Assembly: GCA_030813035.1 (NCBI GenBank)
Contig: JAUSTV010000008.1
From: Bacillus_BA fengqiuensis
GTDB taxonomy: Bacteria; Bacillota; Bacilli; Bacillales; Bacillaceae_H
Length of the DNA stretch: 64,000 nucleotides
Direction: 5' to 3' (one strand)
This document shows, one piece after another, positions 25,728 to 34,672 of this stretch (positions are counted from its first letter, which is position 1; each line of letters opens with the position of its first letter). The translations under genes and the position numbers were made by a program. Below the pieces are notes generated by a model. The model saw only the letters and a program-made list of their open reading frames with translations. It was not told where the DNA came from and did no database searches.

Positions 25728-25742
25728 GGAAAACGCTTTCAA
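25728..25742 (-). promoter_or_regulatory. Putative cre (CcpA operator)
   Basis: On the minus strand TTGAAAGCGTTTTCC matches WTGNAANCGNWNNCW at all but the last position, 30 nt upstream of the permease start. Inferred from sequence only. Confidence 0.6.
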
Positions 25743-25914
25743 TAAAATAAGAATAGTACTTCCTCCTATGGTTGTCTTCCCTGTCTATCACTATATTATT
25801 TAGGGGATAATCAGTAAATTCTCGTTTTTTGTTTTTTATTTCATGCAAACATGAAATAAATCTTAATCAAGCGAGGAATTTACAGCCCGTTAATAAGAAT
25901 AAAGCCCATATAAA

Positions 25915-25953
25915 GAAAAATAACCGTCCTTTTCAAGGGGCGGCTATTTTTCT
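25915..25953 (-). terminator. Intrinsic terminator of the MFS gene
   Basis: On the minus strand AAAAATAGCCGCCCCTTGAAAAGGACGGTTATTTTTC: an A-rich/GC stem with a following T-tract, downstream of the MFS transporter. Confidence 0.7.
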
Positions 25954-26025
25954 TCTTGTTCTTTTTTAAAGACCTATTACCTGTTGCTTCTTGAACATAG
26001 ACACGTTTAAGAAAGCAGTCCTTCA

Positions 26026-27222
26026 TTAAGACACGACTTCAGCAGCCACGTCCAATTGCTTTGCCTTATTTAATTTCCGATTATAAGCGATTGTTGTGAA
26101 CATGGAAATGACTAGAAAACCAATCAGTACATAAAATAGTGTATTCATGGTATAGTAATCCGCTAAAATCCCGCCAAGCAAAGGCCCTATCATTCTTCCT
26201 CCTGTCGCCGTACTGTTTACCACCCCTTGGTAAAACCCTTCTTTCCCCTTCGGCGCCAGCATACTGGCAATGGTCGGAACTGCGGGCCAAACAAACATCT
26301 CTCCAATTGTCAGAACAATCATCGCCGCAAGAAAATGGGAGAACTGCTGAGCGACCGATATAATGGCAAATGAAGCAATGAAGATGGTGACTCCTACCAG
26401 GATTTGCATCTTTAACGTTTTGGCTGCCACTTTAATGAAAGCATTGATTATTGGCTGTCCGAGTACAATTAGCAATCCATTAATGGTCCAAAGGAAACTA
26501 TATTGTTTTAACGAGATATGGAGTTCCTGAGTGTAGGCGGAAATCGTTGAAGCCCATTGGGAATATGCAACCCAGCATAATAAATAACCGACACAAAGCG
26601 TTAGCAAAGCTTGAAATTTAGCCCTGTTTTGTACAGGAGACATTTCATCCAGCACACTGACTTGTTTAGCTTTTTCAGCAGACATTTTATGATAAGAAAA
26701 GACCGCTATCAAGAAAAAAACCACATACATAAAAGCATTCGCAATAAAAATATATGAAAAGGAATACGAGGCTACAAGACCGCCAAGAGCCGATCCAATT
26801 GCCACTCCGGCATTTTGGGCAACATACAGGGCATTAAACGCTTTTCGTCCACCTTCGGGCCACACTGTTCCTCCCATTGCATACATGGCAGGAAAAACAA
26901 TACCTGATCCCAGCCCAATGACGACCATCAAGAATATGTACAAAGGCCACTCCTGGAAGAAGACGAGGGTGATTAAGGCAGATAAGGTAATAAGAATTCC
27001 CAATAAGATGGATTTATAACCTCCAATCTTATCAAATAGCACCCCACCAAGCAAATTTCCGACAACGCTTGCGCCGGCATTGAGCATTAATACAATACCC
27101 GCCATAGATAGCGATTTACCTAAGTGATCATGGATGTAAATCGTATTTAAAGGCCATAAAAAAGAAGCTCCTGTTACGTTGATAAGCATCCCGATTACTA
27201 AGAGCCATAATGAACGAGGCAT
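26026..27222 (-). CDS. MFS transporter (YttB-like)
   Basis: 398 residues from the ATG at 27222 (AAAGGAGG 9-10 nt upstream). Twelve hydrophobic segments; MFS motif A-like stretch GNLLGGVLFDKIGGYK between helices 2 and 3, and a second half-repeat near residue 215. Probably a drug or metabolite efflux carrier; B. subtilis YttB sits near leuS, which supports orthology. Monocistronic. Substrate unknown. Confidence 0.82.
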   Translation of the reverse strand: MPRSLWLLVIGMLINVTGASFLWPLNTIYIHDHLGKSLSMAGIVLMLNAGASVVGNLLGGVLFDKIGGYKSILLGILITLSALITLVFFQEWPLYIFLMVVIGLGSGIVFPAMYAMGGTVWPEGGRKAFNALYVAQNAGVAIGSALGGLVASYSFSYIFIANAFMYVVFFLIAVFSYHKMSAEKAKQVSVLDEMSPVQNRAKFQALLTLCVGYLLCWVAYSQWASTISAYTQELHISLKQYSFLWTINGLLIVLGQPIINAFIKVAAKTLKMQILVGVTIFIASFAIISVAQQFSHFLAAMIVLTIGEMFVWPAVPTIASMLAPKGKEGFYQGVVNSTATGGRMIGPLLGGILADYYTMNTLFYVLIGFLVISMFTTIAYNRKLNKAKQLDVAAEVVS

Positions 27223-27390
27223 AAAACAGATACCTCCTTTATATTTTTCGAATCTATCCACCGAGCACGCACGTGGTATCGGTAAACATATCCATATTTC
27301 CAAAATCGTAAATTTCGAGTTCCAAAATAAATTGTATGACCTTCCTCTTTATTTGGCAATACAAAGAAAAAACTTTATTTTTTCAAAAAA

Positions 27391-27572
27391 TAAGGCTGTT
27401 TTCGCAAACTTTGTTGCTATTTAACAAATAGTGGGGAGTGGTTGATTTCCGCTCCAGGTTGCTCGCTTTCCGCGGGGCGTGCGGTGAGCCTCCTCGGCTT
27501 ACATCCTGTGGGGTCTCACCTGTCCCGCTGCTCCCGCAGGAGTCTCGCACCTTCCGCTCCAACCAACCTTAA
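27391..27572. repeat. Palindromic intergenic repeat G
   Basis: Starts AAGGCTGTTTTCGCAAAC, then GGGAGTGGTTGATTTCCGCTCC and a GC-rich palindromic core (CTCCTGCGGGAG-type and GTGAGACCCCAC-type arms), ending GGTGCGAGACTCC's complement and TTCCGCTCCAACCAACC. From general knowledge this is a dispersed repeat widespread in Bacillus relatives. No ORF. Confidence 0.6.
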
Positions 27573-27684
27573 ACGTTTATCTTTCAAGAAACCTATCTAA
27601 AAACAACAATCTTTTAGAAAAGAGCCAAAAATAAAGACCTATAAAAATGAAGTTAAAAAAACATACCGCTGGACTGAAGCATGA

Positions 27685-27715
27685 GAAAAAGCAGCCTTTT
27701 GGCTGCTTTTTAACG
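27685..27715. terminator. Bidirectional terminator
   Basis: AAAAAGCAGCC-TTTT-GGCTGCTTTTT; it overlaps the stop codon of the 54-residue gene on the minus strand. Confidence 0.8.
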
Positions 27716-27874
27716 GTCAGGACGTTGTTTGGAGCGGATTGGTTGTGCCTTATGGCTATTTTTTTTCTTTAATTCCTTTACTGGATCAACGTCTCTTCCC
27801 AATTCTATATCGTTATTATTAATGCCATTTTTCGTTTTTTGTTCAGGGTTATTTTGCTTGGAACGCTTTTTCAT
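27710..27874 (-). CDS. Small basic protein of 54 residues
   Basis: ATG at 27874 with GGGGAGGG 7 nt upstream, stop at 27710 inside a terminator hairpin. The peptide is hydrophilic and Lys/Asn/Gln-rich (MKKRSKQNNPEQKTKNGINN at the start, QPIRSKQRPDR at the end) with no hydrophobic segment. It follows ytzC by 17 nt. The composition is reminiscent of small spore-associated proteins, but I do not recognise the family. Confidence 0.65.
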   Translation of the reverse strand: MKKRSKQNNPEQKTKNGINNNDIELGRDVDPVKELKKKNSHKAQPIRSKQRPDR

Positions 27875-27891
27875 TCGTTTGCCCTCCCCTT

Positions 27892-28155
27892 TTAACGATC
27901 TTCCAAAATCATTTCATTTTGCACATTTTGAACTTGCAAACGCATACGGTATAACTGATCTCGTTGCTGGGCATTGGCACTATGCGAGAACTCTTCAAGT
28001 TCCTTGTAAGCATTCTCTAATCCTTGTTGTGCTTTTACATACTCACTGTCATTATAATGCTCTTGTTTTTGGCCTTCCGCTAGTTGATCTTTTGCAAATC
28101 GAAGCGAATCTTCGCATTGTTGTAAAAGTTTATCAATAGATTGACGAGTTGTCAT
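27892..28155 (-). CDS. ytzC: DUF2524 small protein YtzC
   Basis: 87 residues from the ATG at 28155 (GGAGG 7 nt upstream). Sequence MTTRQSIDKLLQQCEDSLRF and QLYRMRLQVQNVQNEMILED matches the YtzC family; it is predicted to be all-helical and coiled-coil-like. No membrane segment. Divergent from ytqA as in B. subtilis. Function unknown. Confidence 0.88.
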   Translation of the reverse strand: MTTRQSIDKLLQQCEDSLRFAKDQLAEGQKQEHYNDSEYVKAQQGLENAYKELEEFSHSANAQQRDQLYRMRLQVQNVQNEMILEDR

Positions 28156-28364
28156 ATTCTTCCCTCCAAATGATTGATGCACAATGGTCTCTTACTAATG
28201 GAAGTTTCCTTTGTAGTTTGCCTCAACCTTCCCGAAACATTCCCACCCATTTTTTCACTCTTTTTCTATTTGGAAGCACTTATGATTTTTGATACAATTG
28301 TTTGATGTATCTCATTTATTCGAAATAAATTCAACATACCTTTACTTCAAAGGAGGTTACTGAC

Positions 28365-29330
28365 GTGAATCAGTTCAACCCATTTCCATATGCAACAGAC
28401 GATAAACGTTACCATACATGGAATTATCATTTACGTAAAACATTTGGACATAAGGTATTTAAAGTTGCGCTGGACGGGGGATTCGATTGCCCTAATCGTG
28501 ACGGGACGGTCGCTCACGGCGGATGTACATTTTGCAGTGCAGCAGGTTCAGGAGACTTTGCAGGCAATCGTGCAGACGACCTTGTCACCCAATTCAATGA
28601 TATTAAAGATAAAATGCATAAAAAATGGAAAGACGGCAAGTATCTTGCCTATTTTCAAGCATTCACCAACACTCATGCTCCCGTTGAAGTACTTCGGGAA
28701 AAATATGAAACGGTCATGAATTTGGAAGGAGTGGTAGGCCTTTCAATCGCTACGCGTCCAGATTGCCTCCCTGATGATGTAGTGGAATATTTAGCGGAAT
28801 TGAATGAACGGACTTATCTTTGGGTGGAACTTGGCCTCCAAACGGTTCATGAACGCACAGCCCTCCTTATTAATCGTGCCCATGATTATGAATGTTATGT
28901 AGATGGAGTCGCCAAATTAAGAAAGCACGGAATTCGTGTATGTTCTCATTTGATAAACGGTTTGCCTTTGGAAACACCTGAAATGATGATGGAAACAGCC
29001 CGGGCCATTTCGGAATTGGACGTACAAGGGATCAAACTCCATCTTCTTCATTTATTGAAAGGTACACCAATGGTCAAGCAATATGAAAAAGGCTTGCTTG
29101 AGTTTCTCTCTTTCGAAGACTACGTAAATCTTATCTGTGATCAATTGGAGATTTTGCCGCCTGAGATGGTCGTTCATCGTATTACAGGTGACGGTCCGAT
29201 TGACTTAATGGTCGGACCGATGTGGAGCGTAAAAAAATGGGATGTGTTAAATGCTATTGATGCAGAATTGAAACGACGAAACAGCTATCAAGGAAAATAT
29301 TACAAGAAAAAGGAAGTACAATTTGTATGA
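28365..29330 (+). CDS. ytqA: Radical SAM protein YtqA (TIGR01212 family)
   Basis: 321 residues. The 4Fe-4S cysteines are in GFDCPNRDGTVAHGGCTFCS (Cys spaced x11 then x2), followed by a radical SAM barrel and the conserved HLLHLLKGTPM. Start is GTG at 28365 after AAAGGAGG. It overlaps ytqB by 4 nt (ATGA), so the two are translationally coupled. The reaction is not established; the link to the tRNA-modifying partner suggests an RNA-related role (inference). Confidence 0.9.
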   Translation: MNQFNPFPYATDDKRYHTWNYHLRKTFGHKVFKVALDGGFDCPNRDGTVAHGGCTFCSAAGSGDFAGNRADDLVTQFNDIKDKMHKKWKDGKYLAYFQAFTNTHAPVEVLREKYETVMNLEGVVGLSIATRPDCLPDDVVEYLAELNERTYLWVELGLQTVHERTALLINRAHDYECYVDGVAKLRKHGIRVCSHLINGLPLETPEMMMETARAISELDVQGIKLHLLHLLKGTPMVKQYEKGLLEFLSFEDYVNLICDQLEILPPEMVVHRITGDGPIDLMVGPMWSVKKWDVLNAIDAELKRRNSYQGKYYKKKEVQFV

Positions 29331-29902
29331 AACTAGAACGTATTTTGCCTTTCGCTCGAACCCTTTTGCAAAAAGCAGTGAATGAAGGTGACATTGCCGT
29401 CGATGCGACGATAGGAAATGGACATGATACGGTATTGTTAGCGGAGCTTGTCGGTGAAACGGGGCATGTGTATGGATTCGATATTCAACCGCAAGCATTG
29501 GAAAACACGAAACAAAAATTGGAGGAACAACAATTAGATGATCGTGTAACCTTGTTCCACAAAAGCCACAGCCACTTACGTGAAGTGCTCCCTCCAATCG
29601 CCTCACAGCGAGTTACCGGTGCCATCTTTAACTTGGGGTATTTACCCGGCGGAGATAAAAATATCGTAACAAAAGCTGATTCGACCATTGAAGCGATTGA
29701 TCAACTGCTTGACGTGATGGCCCCAGAAGGAATCATTGTACTTGTGATTTATCATGGCCACCCCGAAGGAGCGTTGGAACGTGATCATTTATTGCAATAT
29801 GTAACGGGACTTGATCAACAAAAGGTTCACGTTTTGCAGTATAGATTCATGAATCAACAAAATAACCCTCCCTTTATTATAGCCATTGAAAAGCGAGCAT
29901 AA
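29327..29902 (+). CDS. mnmM: tRNA mnm5s2U34 methyltransferase-type SAM enzyme (YtqB/MnmM)
   Basis: 191 residues, class I SAM methyltransferase: DATIGNGHDTVLLAELVGE (motif I), VYGFDIQP (acidic ribose contact), and FNLGYLPGGDK (catalytic region). The B. subtilis ortholog YtqB has been assigned as MnmM, which methylates nm5s2U34 of tRNA. The start overlaps the ytqA stop. Confidence 0.88.
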   Translation: MKLERILPFARTLLQKAVNEGDIAVDATIGNGHDTVLLAELVGETGHVYGFDIQPQALENTKQKLEEQQLDDRVTLFHKSHSHLREVLPPIASQRVTGAIFNLGYLPGGDKNIVTKADSTIEAIDQLLDVMAPEGIIVLVIYHGHPEGALERDHLLQYVTGLDQQKVHVLQYRFMNQQNNPPFIIAIEKRA

Positions 29903-29939
29903 GAAACACTCACGAAGCTTTTCTTATAAAAACAGGTGA

Positions 29940-29980
29940 ACTAACAGCCATGGGTATGGACAAGCCCATGGCCAGTTATT
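29940..29980. terminator. Hairpin between convergent ytqB and ytpB
   Basis: AACTAACAGCCATGGG ... CCCATGGCCAGTT forms an imperfect stem and is shared by the two convergent genes; a short T-rich tail follows. Confidence 0.65.
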
Positions 29981-31040
29981 TCACTTTGCTTAATTTACGG
30001 TAAAGCCTTCCGTTCATATAAAAAAAATAGCTTAACGACCCGCCTGCTTTTATTAGCTTTTTCGCTACTTGTCTTACGTTTTCTTGCCTAGCGACTTTTT
30101 CATCGGATAGATAAATTCCCAACAGCCCTCGATTGATAAACCGATGGAACCGTTCATCCGGCAACCCTTGAGTATGTCGATCCGCTTCCTTTACAAAATG
30201 ATAAAACCTTCTCACCATCACTTCATCATGAGGATAATAGAAACAGAAATTTAAATCTCCGCCTTCCCTATCCTCTTCTTGATCAATAAAATAATCCAAT
30301 AGAATATGCAGTCCCTGAATATAAGGAAAATAGCCCCTCTTAATCTTTTCTGCTTCCTCTCTTGTAAATTCTTCCTGGAAGGCATAAGCGACTAAACAAA
30401 ATACCCCAAGTGTTGAACCTGAACACGCTGAGAATTCATACCACTCCATGTCCGGCAGCTCCCGCTTATGAGAAGCAAACCATTTTTCAAGCCTGGGAAC
30501 CCGTTCTTCCCTCGTTACATGCTTATGTACTTGCAAATCACAATAATAGTCCGCCAATTCCAATAAATAGTCAGCAATATAAGGGTAATGGACAAGCTCC
30601 CGCAATACTTCTTGACATGCATTAACCAACTCATGCAAGTATCCTCCATCGTTCCGCTCCTCTCGAAAACGATAATAATCTTGCAAAGGGAAACCGGGCT
30701 GTAATGCATGAAGCATCGATTCATGGAGGGCGGCAAAGTCTTCCGCATCCAATGATGTACTTCGGTCGCATAAATTATCCAGGTAATCGCTGATTGTTTG
30801 ATAGGCCACAATAAACCGGATGCAAGCCTGCCTCCTTTCTTTTGCAAGAATTGACAGAATTGCGCCGCCTTCACAGTGAAACGTTTTAGCCTCAATACTC
30901 GCTAATGCCTGCTTACGCAACTCTTCATTTGGAATGGATTCCGCATATGATTGCCAATGATTAAGTTCTTCATGTACGGCAGGCAGCACGTCACGATAAA
31001 CCATTCTCATCAATGACAGCGGGTGCGAAGGGATTTTCAT
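29976..31040 (-). CDS. ytpB: Tetraprenyl-beta-curcumene synthase
   Basis: 354 residues of the DUF2600 family. B. subtilis YtpB cyclises tetraprenyl (C35) diphosphate to beta-curcumene, the precursor of sesquarterpenes (sporulenes). Asp-rich elements in QTISDYLDNLCDR (near 80) and HILLDYFIDQEED (near 250) fit a terpene-synthase metal site, though this is inferred. Alpha-helical, with no signal peptide. It follows ytpA on the same strand. Confidence 0.9.
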   Translation of the reverse strand: MKIPSHPLSLMRMVYRDVLPAVHEELNHWQSYAESIPNEELRKQALASIEAKTFHCEGGAILSILAKERRQACIRFIVAYQTISDYLDNLCDRSTSLDAEDFAALHESMLHALQPGFPLQDYYRFREERNDGGYLHELVNACQEVLRELVHYPYIADYLLELADYYCDLQVHKHVTREERVPRLEKWFASHKRELPDMEWYEFSACSGSTLGVFCLVAYAFQEEFTREEAEKIKRGYFPYIQGLHILLDYFIDQEEDREGGDLNFCFYYPHDEVMVRRFYHFVKEADRHTQGLPDERFHRFINRGLLGIYLSDEKVARQENVRQVAKKLIKAGGSLSYFFYMNGRLYRKLSKVK

Positions 31041-31117
31041 TTTTTCACCACCTTGCTTCTAATTTACCCCGTTTCTTTCCACCTTAACATTAACTCTCCT
31101 GTTGATGCCGTTTCACT

Positions 31118-31894
31118 TTATAAGTGCAGCTCAACAAAGCTCTTTGCGTAAAGAAACACTTCTTCTTTTTCAGGCTCATTAAATATTTCATGATAAAGTT
31201 CAGGCCACTCTTTATAAATCTTTTCACTGAGTTCCAACTCATCAAACCATTGTCTGACATGTTGTTTTTCCACCACTTTGTCATCGCCTGCCTGCATGAC
31301 CAATACCGGAATATCAGGCAGCTTTTCTATATTTTTAAAAGCCAAATTCATGGCATGCATAAACTCCCGATACCACCGCACAGAAACTTTCGTCACATAC
31401 AGAGAATCATTTTCGTCCTGCTCCCGCATTTCTTTATTTCGCGTTACTTTTTCCGCGGCTAAATGGGAGTCAAACAGCATGCCCGGAAACACTTTATTGA
31501 GCCCTTTGGATAAAATGTCCATATAAGCGGGAGGATATTCTGTCAATCCCAGCGCCGGAGAGGAAAGAATGACGCCCCAGATCGGCATCTTTTTTTCCTG
31601 CAGCGTTCGTATTACAGAGAGACCTCCCATGCTATGACCCAATAAAAAAATAGGAAGGTCATATTTTTGCGCTTCCTTCACCCATGTCTCAACCGCTTCA
31701 ATGTATTCATCAAACGAAGCAATATGCCCGCGTCTTCTTGTGGTTAATCCTTGCCCAGGAAGATCGCCCATAATGACGTGCAGCCCGATGGAGCGCCACA
31801 TTTCGATAAGCCATCGATACCGCCCATGATGCTCAGCCGCCCCATGAACCATCACCATGACTCCTCTAGGGTATTCAGCTTCCCATTTCCACAT
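31118..31894 (-). CDS. ytpA: Lysophospholipase/monoacylglycerol lipase YtpA
   Basis: 258 residues, alpha/beta hydrolase. HGAAEHHGRYRWL (oxyanion region), nucleophile elbow LLGHSMGGLSV, an acid in VMQAGDDKVV and a late His in LYHEIFNEPE make up the catalytic set of the monoacylglycerol-lipase group. In B. subtilis YtpA is a lysophospholipase linked to bacilysocin production. Divergent from ytoA. Confidence 0.88.
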   Translation of the reverse strand: MWKWEAEYPRGVMVMVHGAAEHHGRYRWLIEMWRSIGLHVIMGDLPGQGLTTRRRGHIASFDEYIEAVETWVKEAQKYDLPIFLLGHSMGGLSVIRTLQEKKMPIWGVILSSPALGLTEYPPAYMDILSKGLNKVFPGMLFDSHLAAEKVTRNKEMREQDENDSLYVTKVSVRWYREFMHAMNLAFKNIEKLPDIPVLVMQAGDDKVVEKQHVRQWFDELELSEKIYKEWPELYHEIFNEPEKEEVFLYAKSFVELHL

Positions 31895-32005
31895 ATACCG
31901 CTCTTCCTTTCCATTTTCATATTTACGTCTTAGAAAAAAGTTTGTACACTTACATTAGAATATTTACGCCTGTTTTTCAACTTACATGAAGGGATGAAAG
32001 AAAAA

Positions 32006-32521
32006 ATGATCTATGAGTATGAAGGGAAAAAACCAAACATTGCCGCGACGGCTTTTATTGCAGACTACGTGACCATTAGCGGAGATGTTGAAATCGGGGA
32101 AGAAAGCAGCATTTGGTTTAACACGGTTATTCGGGGGGATATCGCTCCTACCATTATTGGAGACCGTGTCAACATTCAAGACCAATCCACGCTTCACCAA
32201 AGCCCGAACCGCCCGCTCATCATTGAAGATGACGTATCGGTTGGGCATCAAGTGATCCTTCACAGTTCCATTATAAGGAAAAACGCTCTAATAGGCATGG
32301 GATCCATTATATTGGACGGGGCCGAGGTTGGGGAAGGAGCCTTCATCGGTGCAGGAAGCCTCGTCCCTCCAGGAAAAAAAATTCCGCCCCATACTCTTGC
32401 TGTAGGGCGCCCCGCTAAAGTCGTAAGAGAATTGACTGAAGCGGACCGCCAAGAAATGGCACGCATACGCCAAAGCTATGTCGAAAAGGGACAATATTAT
32501 AAGTCCCTGCAAAAAGGCTGA
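32006..32521 (+). CDS. ytoA: Gamma-carbonic anhydrase-like hexapeptide protein YtoA
   Basis: About 171 residues with a left-handed beta-helix built from hexapeptide turns (VTISGDVEIGEESSIWFNTV, then VIRGDIAP and VNIQDQSTLHQSP). Metal-binding His candidates are in the TLHQS, VGHQVILH and LHSS segments, as in gamma-class carbonic anhydrases. The ATG at 32006 is chosen over the one at 31994, which abuts the GAAGGG site. Activity unproven. Confidence 0.9.
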   Translation: MIYEYEGKKPNIAATAFIADYVTISGDVEIGEESSIWFNTVIRGDIAPTIIGDRVNIQDQSTLHQSPNRPLIIEDDVSVGHQVILHSSIIRKNALIGMGSIILDGAEVGEGAFIGAGSLVPPGKKIPPHTLAVGRPAKVVRELTEADRQEMARIRQSYVEKGQYYKSLQKG

Positions 32522-32588
32522 GTCAGATTGCCAACACGCCTAACCAATACATTTTTAATCCATGGAAAAAACTGATTTTTTTAGATAA

Positions 32589-32692
32589 AAGGCCCCGTCA
32601 CGAAATCCTTGATTTTACTGGATTGTTATGACGGGGCCTTTCATGAGGATGACCCAAAGGGCTAACTTTTGTCCTTTTGGGTCATCCTCTTT
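32589..32692. repeat. Repeat family B, copy 4
   Basis: GGCCCCGTCA ... TGACGGGGCC with loop CCTTGATTTTACTGGATTG, then GAGGATGACCCAAAGGGC/GTCCTTTTGGGTCATCCTC. Both hairpins differ in sequence from the other copies but keep pairing. Confidence 0.8.
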
Positions 32693-32794
32693 GTAAATAT
32701 TCTTCTTATTTTTTTTACAATAATTTATTACTGCCTCCACAATCGCTCTTTAAAATGAAGGTTAAAGACAGTCTAAAAGGAGCTTACACGACTT

Positions 32795-33316
32795 ATGCCA
32801 AAAATTGTTCGCCACCTTTATGATTTTGAATGCCATGTGTTTAAAATGGTTAACCAGCACTTCGACCGCAAATGGCTGAACGTTTATTTTCGATTCATTA
32901 CCCACCTCGGCGGTGCAGGATTTACGATTTCTTTTGTGCTGCTTATGCTATTTACACCAAATCCGCTTCAAACAACGGCTTTGGCAAGCGGTGCTGCTCT
33001 GGCCTTCAGCCACATACCCGTGGCTTTGACCAAAAAATTGTATCCTCGCAAACGCCCTTACATGAGACTGAGGGGAACAAAAGTATTAGATAATCCGCTT
33101 CAAGATCACTCATTTCCCTCTGGCCATACAACAGCTGCGTTTTCGATTCTCATTCCTTTTATATGCCATTATCCTGCAGGCGCTTTTTTACTGTTTCCGC
33201 TTGCATGCAGTGTAGGCATTTCAAGAATTTATCTAGGACTTCATTATCCCACCGATGTATTGGCCGGCATGATGCTCGGAACCTCTGCAGGGATTTTATC
33301 CTTTCTTTTTCTTTGA
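32795..33316 (+). CDS. PAP2-family membrane phosphatase
   Basis: 173 residues, around five hydrophobic segments. The three PAP2 phosphatase motifs are present: KKLYPRKRPY, DHSFPSGHTT and SRIYLGLHYPTDVLAG. Membrane enzymes of this group dephosphorylate lipid phosphates such as undecaprenyl diphosphate or phosphatidic acid. AAAAGGAG lies upstream. The glycosyltransferase gene follows after 55 nt, suggesting a joint envelope-lipid role (inference). Confidence 0.88.
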   Translation: MPKIVRHLYDFECHVFKMVNQHFDRKWLNVYFRFITHLGGAGFTISFVLLMLFTPNPLQTTALASGAALAFSHIPVALTKKLYPRKRPYMRLRGTKVLDNPLQDHSFPSGHTTAAFSILIPFICHYPAGAFLLFPLACSVGISRIYLGLHYPTDVLAGMMLGTSAGILSFLFL

Positions 33317-33371
33317 ATAAAGTGAACGTTTAAAATCTGAGAAGTAAACTTGAAAATACAGGGGGGAGACA

Positions 33372-34517
33372 ATGAAAATCGCTTTATTCACAGACACTTT
33401 TGCACCTGATATAAATGGCGTGGCCAATACATTGAAACGATTTACGGATTATTTAAAAATGAAAGATATACCTTTTCGCGTATTTGCTCCAGAAGGCACA
33501 AATGATGATTTATTTTCTGCCCATATTCACCGTTTTGCGAGTCTGCCTTTTTTCTTGTACCCAGAATGCCGCTTGGCCCTGCCCAATATGCTGAAAATCA
33601 AAGCGAGCCTCCAAGACTTTCAGCCTGATATTATTCATGTGGCGACCCCCTTTAACATGGGTCTTTGCGGTTTGCATTATGCCAAAAAAATGAATATTCC
33701 TATCGTAGGTTCTTACCACACAGACTTCGATCAATATTTAAAATACTACGACCTAGAATTTCTTTCCTCCTTACTTTGGAAATATATGAATTGGTTCCAT
33801 CGATCATTAAGATGCATTTTCGTTCCTTCTCCATCAACAAAAGAACATCTGCAGCCACACGGATTTACAAACGTTTCGATTTGGTCGAGAGGCGTCGATA
33901 CCGCTTTATTTCACCCTTATTATGATCGTTTTGATGTTCGCATCAAATATAATATTAAGCGTCCATATATTTTGACATATGCAGGCCGGCTTGCTCCCGA
34001 GAAAAATCTGGACTTGTTAATGAAAATTGCCCGGTCCTTGCCAGCCCATATTAAACATCAAACACATTGGCTTATTGTCGGAGACGGCCCCTTAAAAGAA
34101 GAATTGCAAAAAAAGGCACTTGAACATATGACTTTTACAGGTTTTCTGAATAAAGAACAACTTGCGAATATATATGCAGCCTCTGATTTATTTGTTTTTC
34201 CATCTGCAACCGAAACATTCGGAAATGTCGTGTTAGAATCTCTAGCAGCCGGTACTCCTGCTATAGCCGCAAATGCAGGCGGTGTCAAACATATCGTCCA
34301 ACACGATGGAACAGGTTATTTATGTGATCCTGACTCCGTTTCACAATTTGTACACTACATTACGTTTTGTTTAGAAAACCTGCATAAACGCATACAGCTT
34401 GGTCACCGGGCAAGACAATACGCTTTAACGCAAACGTGGGAATCCATTTTTGACGGCTTGCTAGCTCAATATGAGGAAGCCCTCGCCCACCAAACGGACT
34501 CCATTCAATTAGCTTAA
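33372..34517 (+). CDS. GT4 glycosyltransferase
   Basis: 381 residues, GT-B fold. N-terminal MKIALFTDTFAPDINGVANT, acceptor-side IIHVATPFNMG, donor-side YAGRLAPEKNLDLLM and the E-x7-E signature in FPSATETFGNVVLESLAAG. This group includes lipid glycosyltransferases (mannosyl- or glucosyl-). GGGGGGA lies before the ATG. It is probably co-transcribed with the PAP2 phosphatase. Donor and acceptor are unknown. Confidence 0.88.
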   Translation: MKIALFTDTFAPDINGVANTLKRFTDYLKMKDIPFRVFAPEGTNDDLFSAHIHRFASLPFFLYPECRLALPNMLKIKASLQDFQPDIIHVATPFNMGLCGLHYAKKMNIPIVGSYHTDFDQYLKYYDLEFLSSLLWKYMNWFHRSLRCIFVPSPSTKEHLQPHGFTNVSIWSRGVDTALFHPYYDRFDVRIKYNIKRPYILTYAGRLAPEKNLDLLMKIARSLPAHIKHQTHWLIVGDGPLKEELQKKALEHMTFTGFLNKEQLANIYAASDLFVFPSATETFGNVVLESLAAGTPAIAANAGGVKHIVQHDGTGYLCDPDSVSQFVHYITFCLENLHKRIQLGHRARQYALTQTWESIFDGLLAQYEEALAHQTDSIQLA

Positions 34518-34540
34518 CGCTCTTTTTTCCTTTATAAAAT

Positions 34541-34629
34541 TGGCCATGTTAAAGTGTAAGGTTGATTTTTGACCCATTTGAATGAAACGAAAACAATCGA
34601 AAATCAACAGCATTGTTTAACAACGCCAT
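34541..34629. repeat. Repeat family C (MITE-like), copy 2
   Basis: TGGCCATGTTAAAG ... GTTTAACAACGCCA ends, with internal GGTTGATTTTTGA and its complement CGAAAATCAAC. Matches the copy at 6.4 kb. Confidence 0.65.
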
Positions 34630-34635
34630 AAAATA

Positions 34636-34672
34636 AAAAAATCCGGCCCCTTAAGACCGGATTTTTTATTAT
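34636..34672. terminator. metK terminator
   Basis: AAAAAAATCCGGCCCCTTAAGACCGGATTTTTT; the hairpin has T-tracts in both directions and overlaps the metK stop codon. Confidence 0.8.

Noticed and set aside
27729..28139. A 136-codon plus-strand frame
   Set aside because: It lies antisense to ytzC and the 54-residue gene, both of which have good ribosome sites and, for ytzC, family support.
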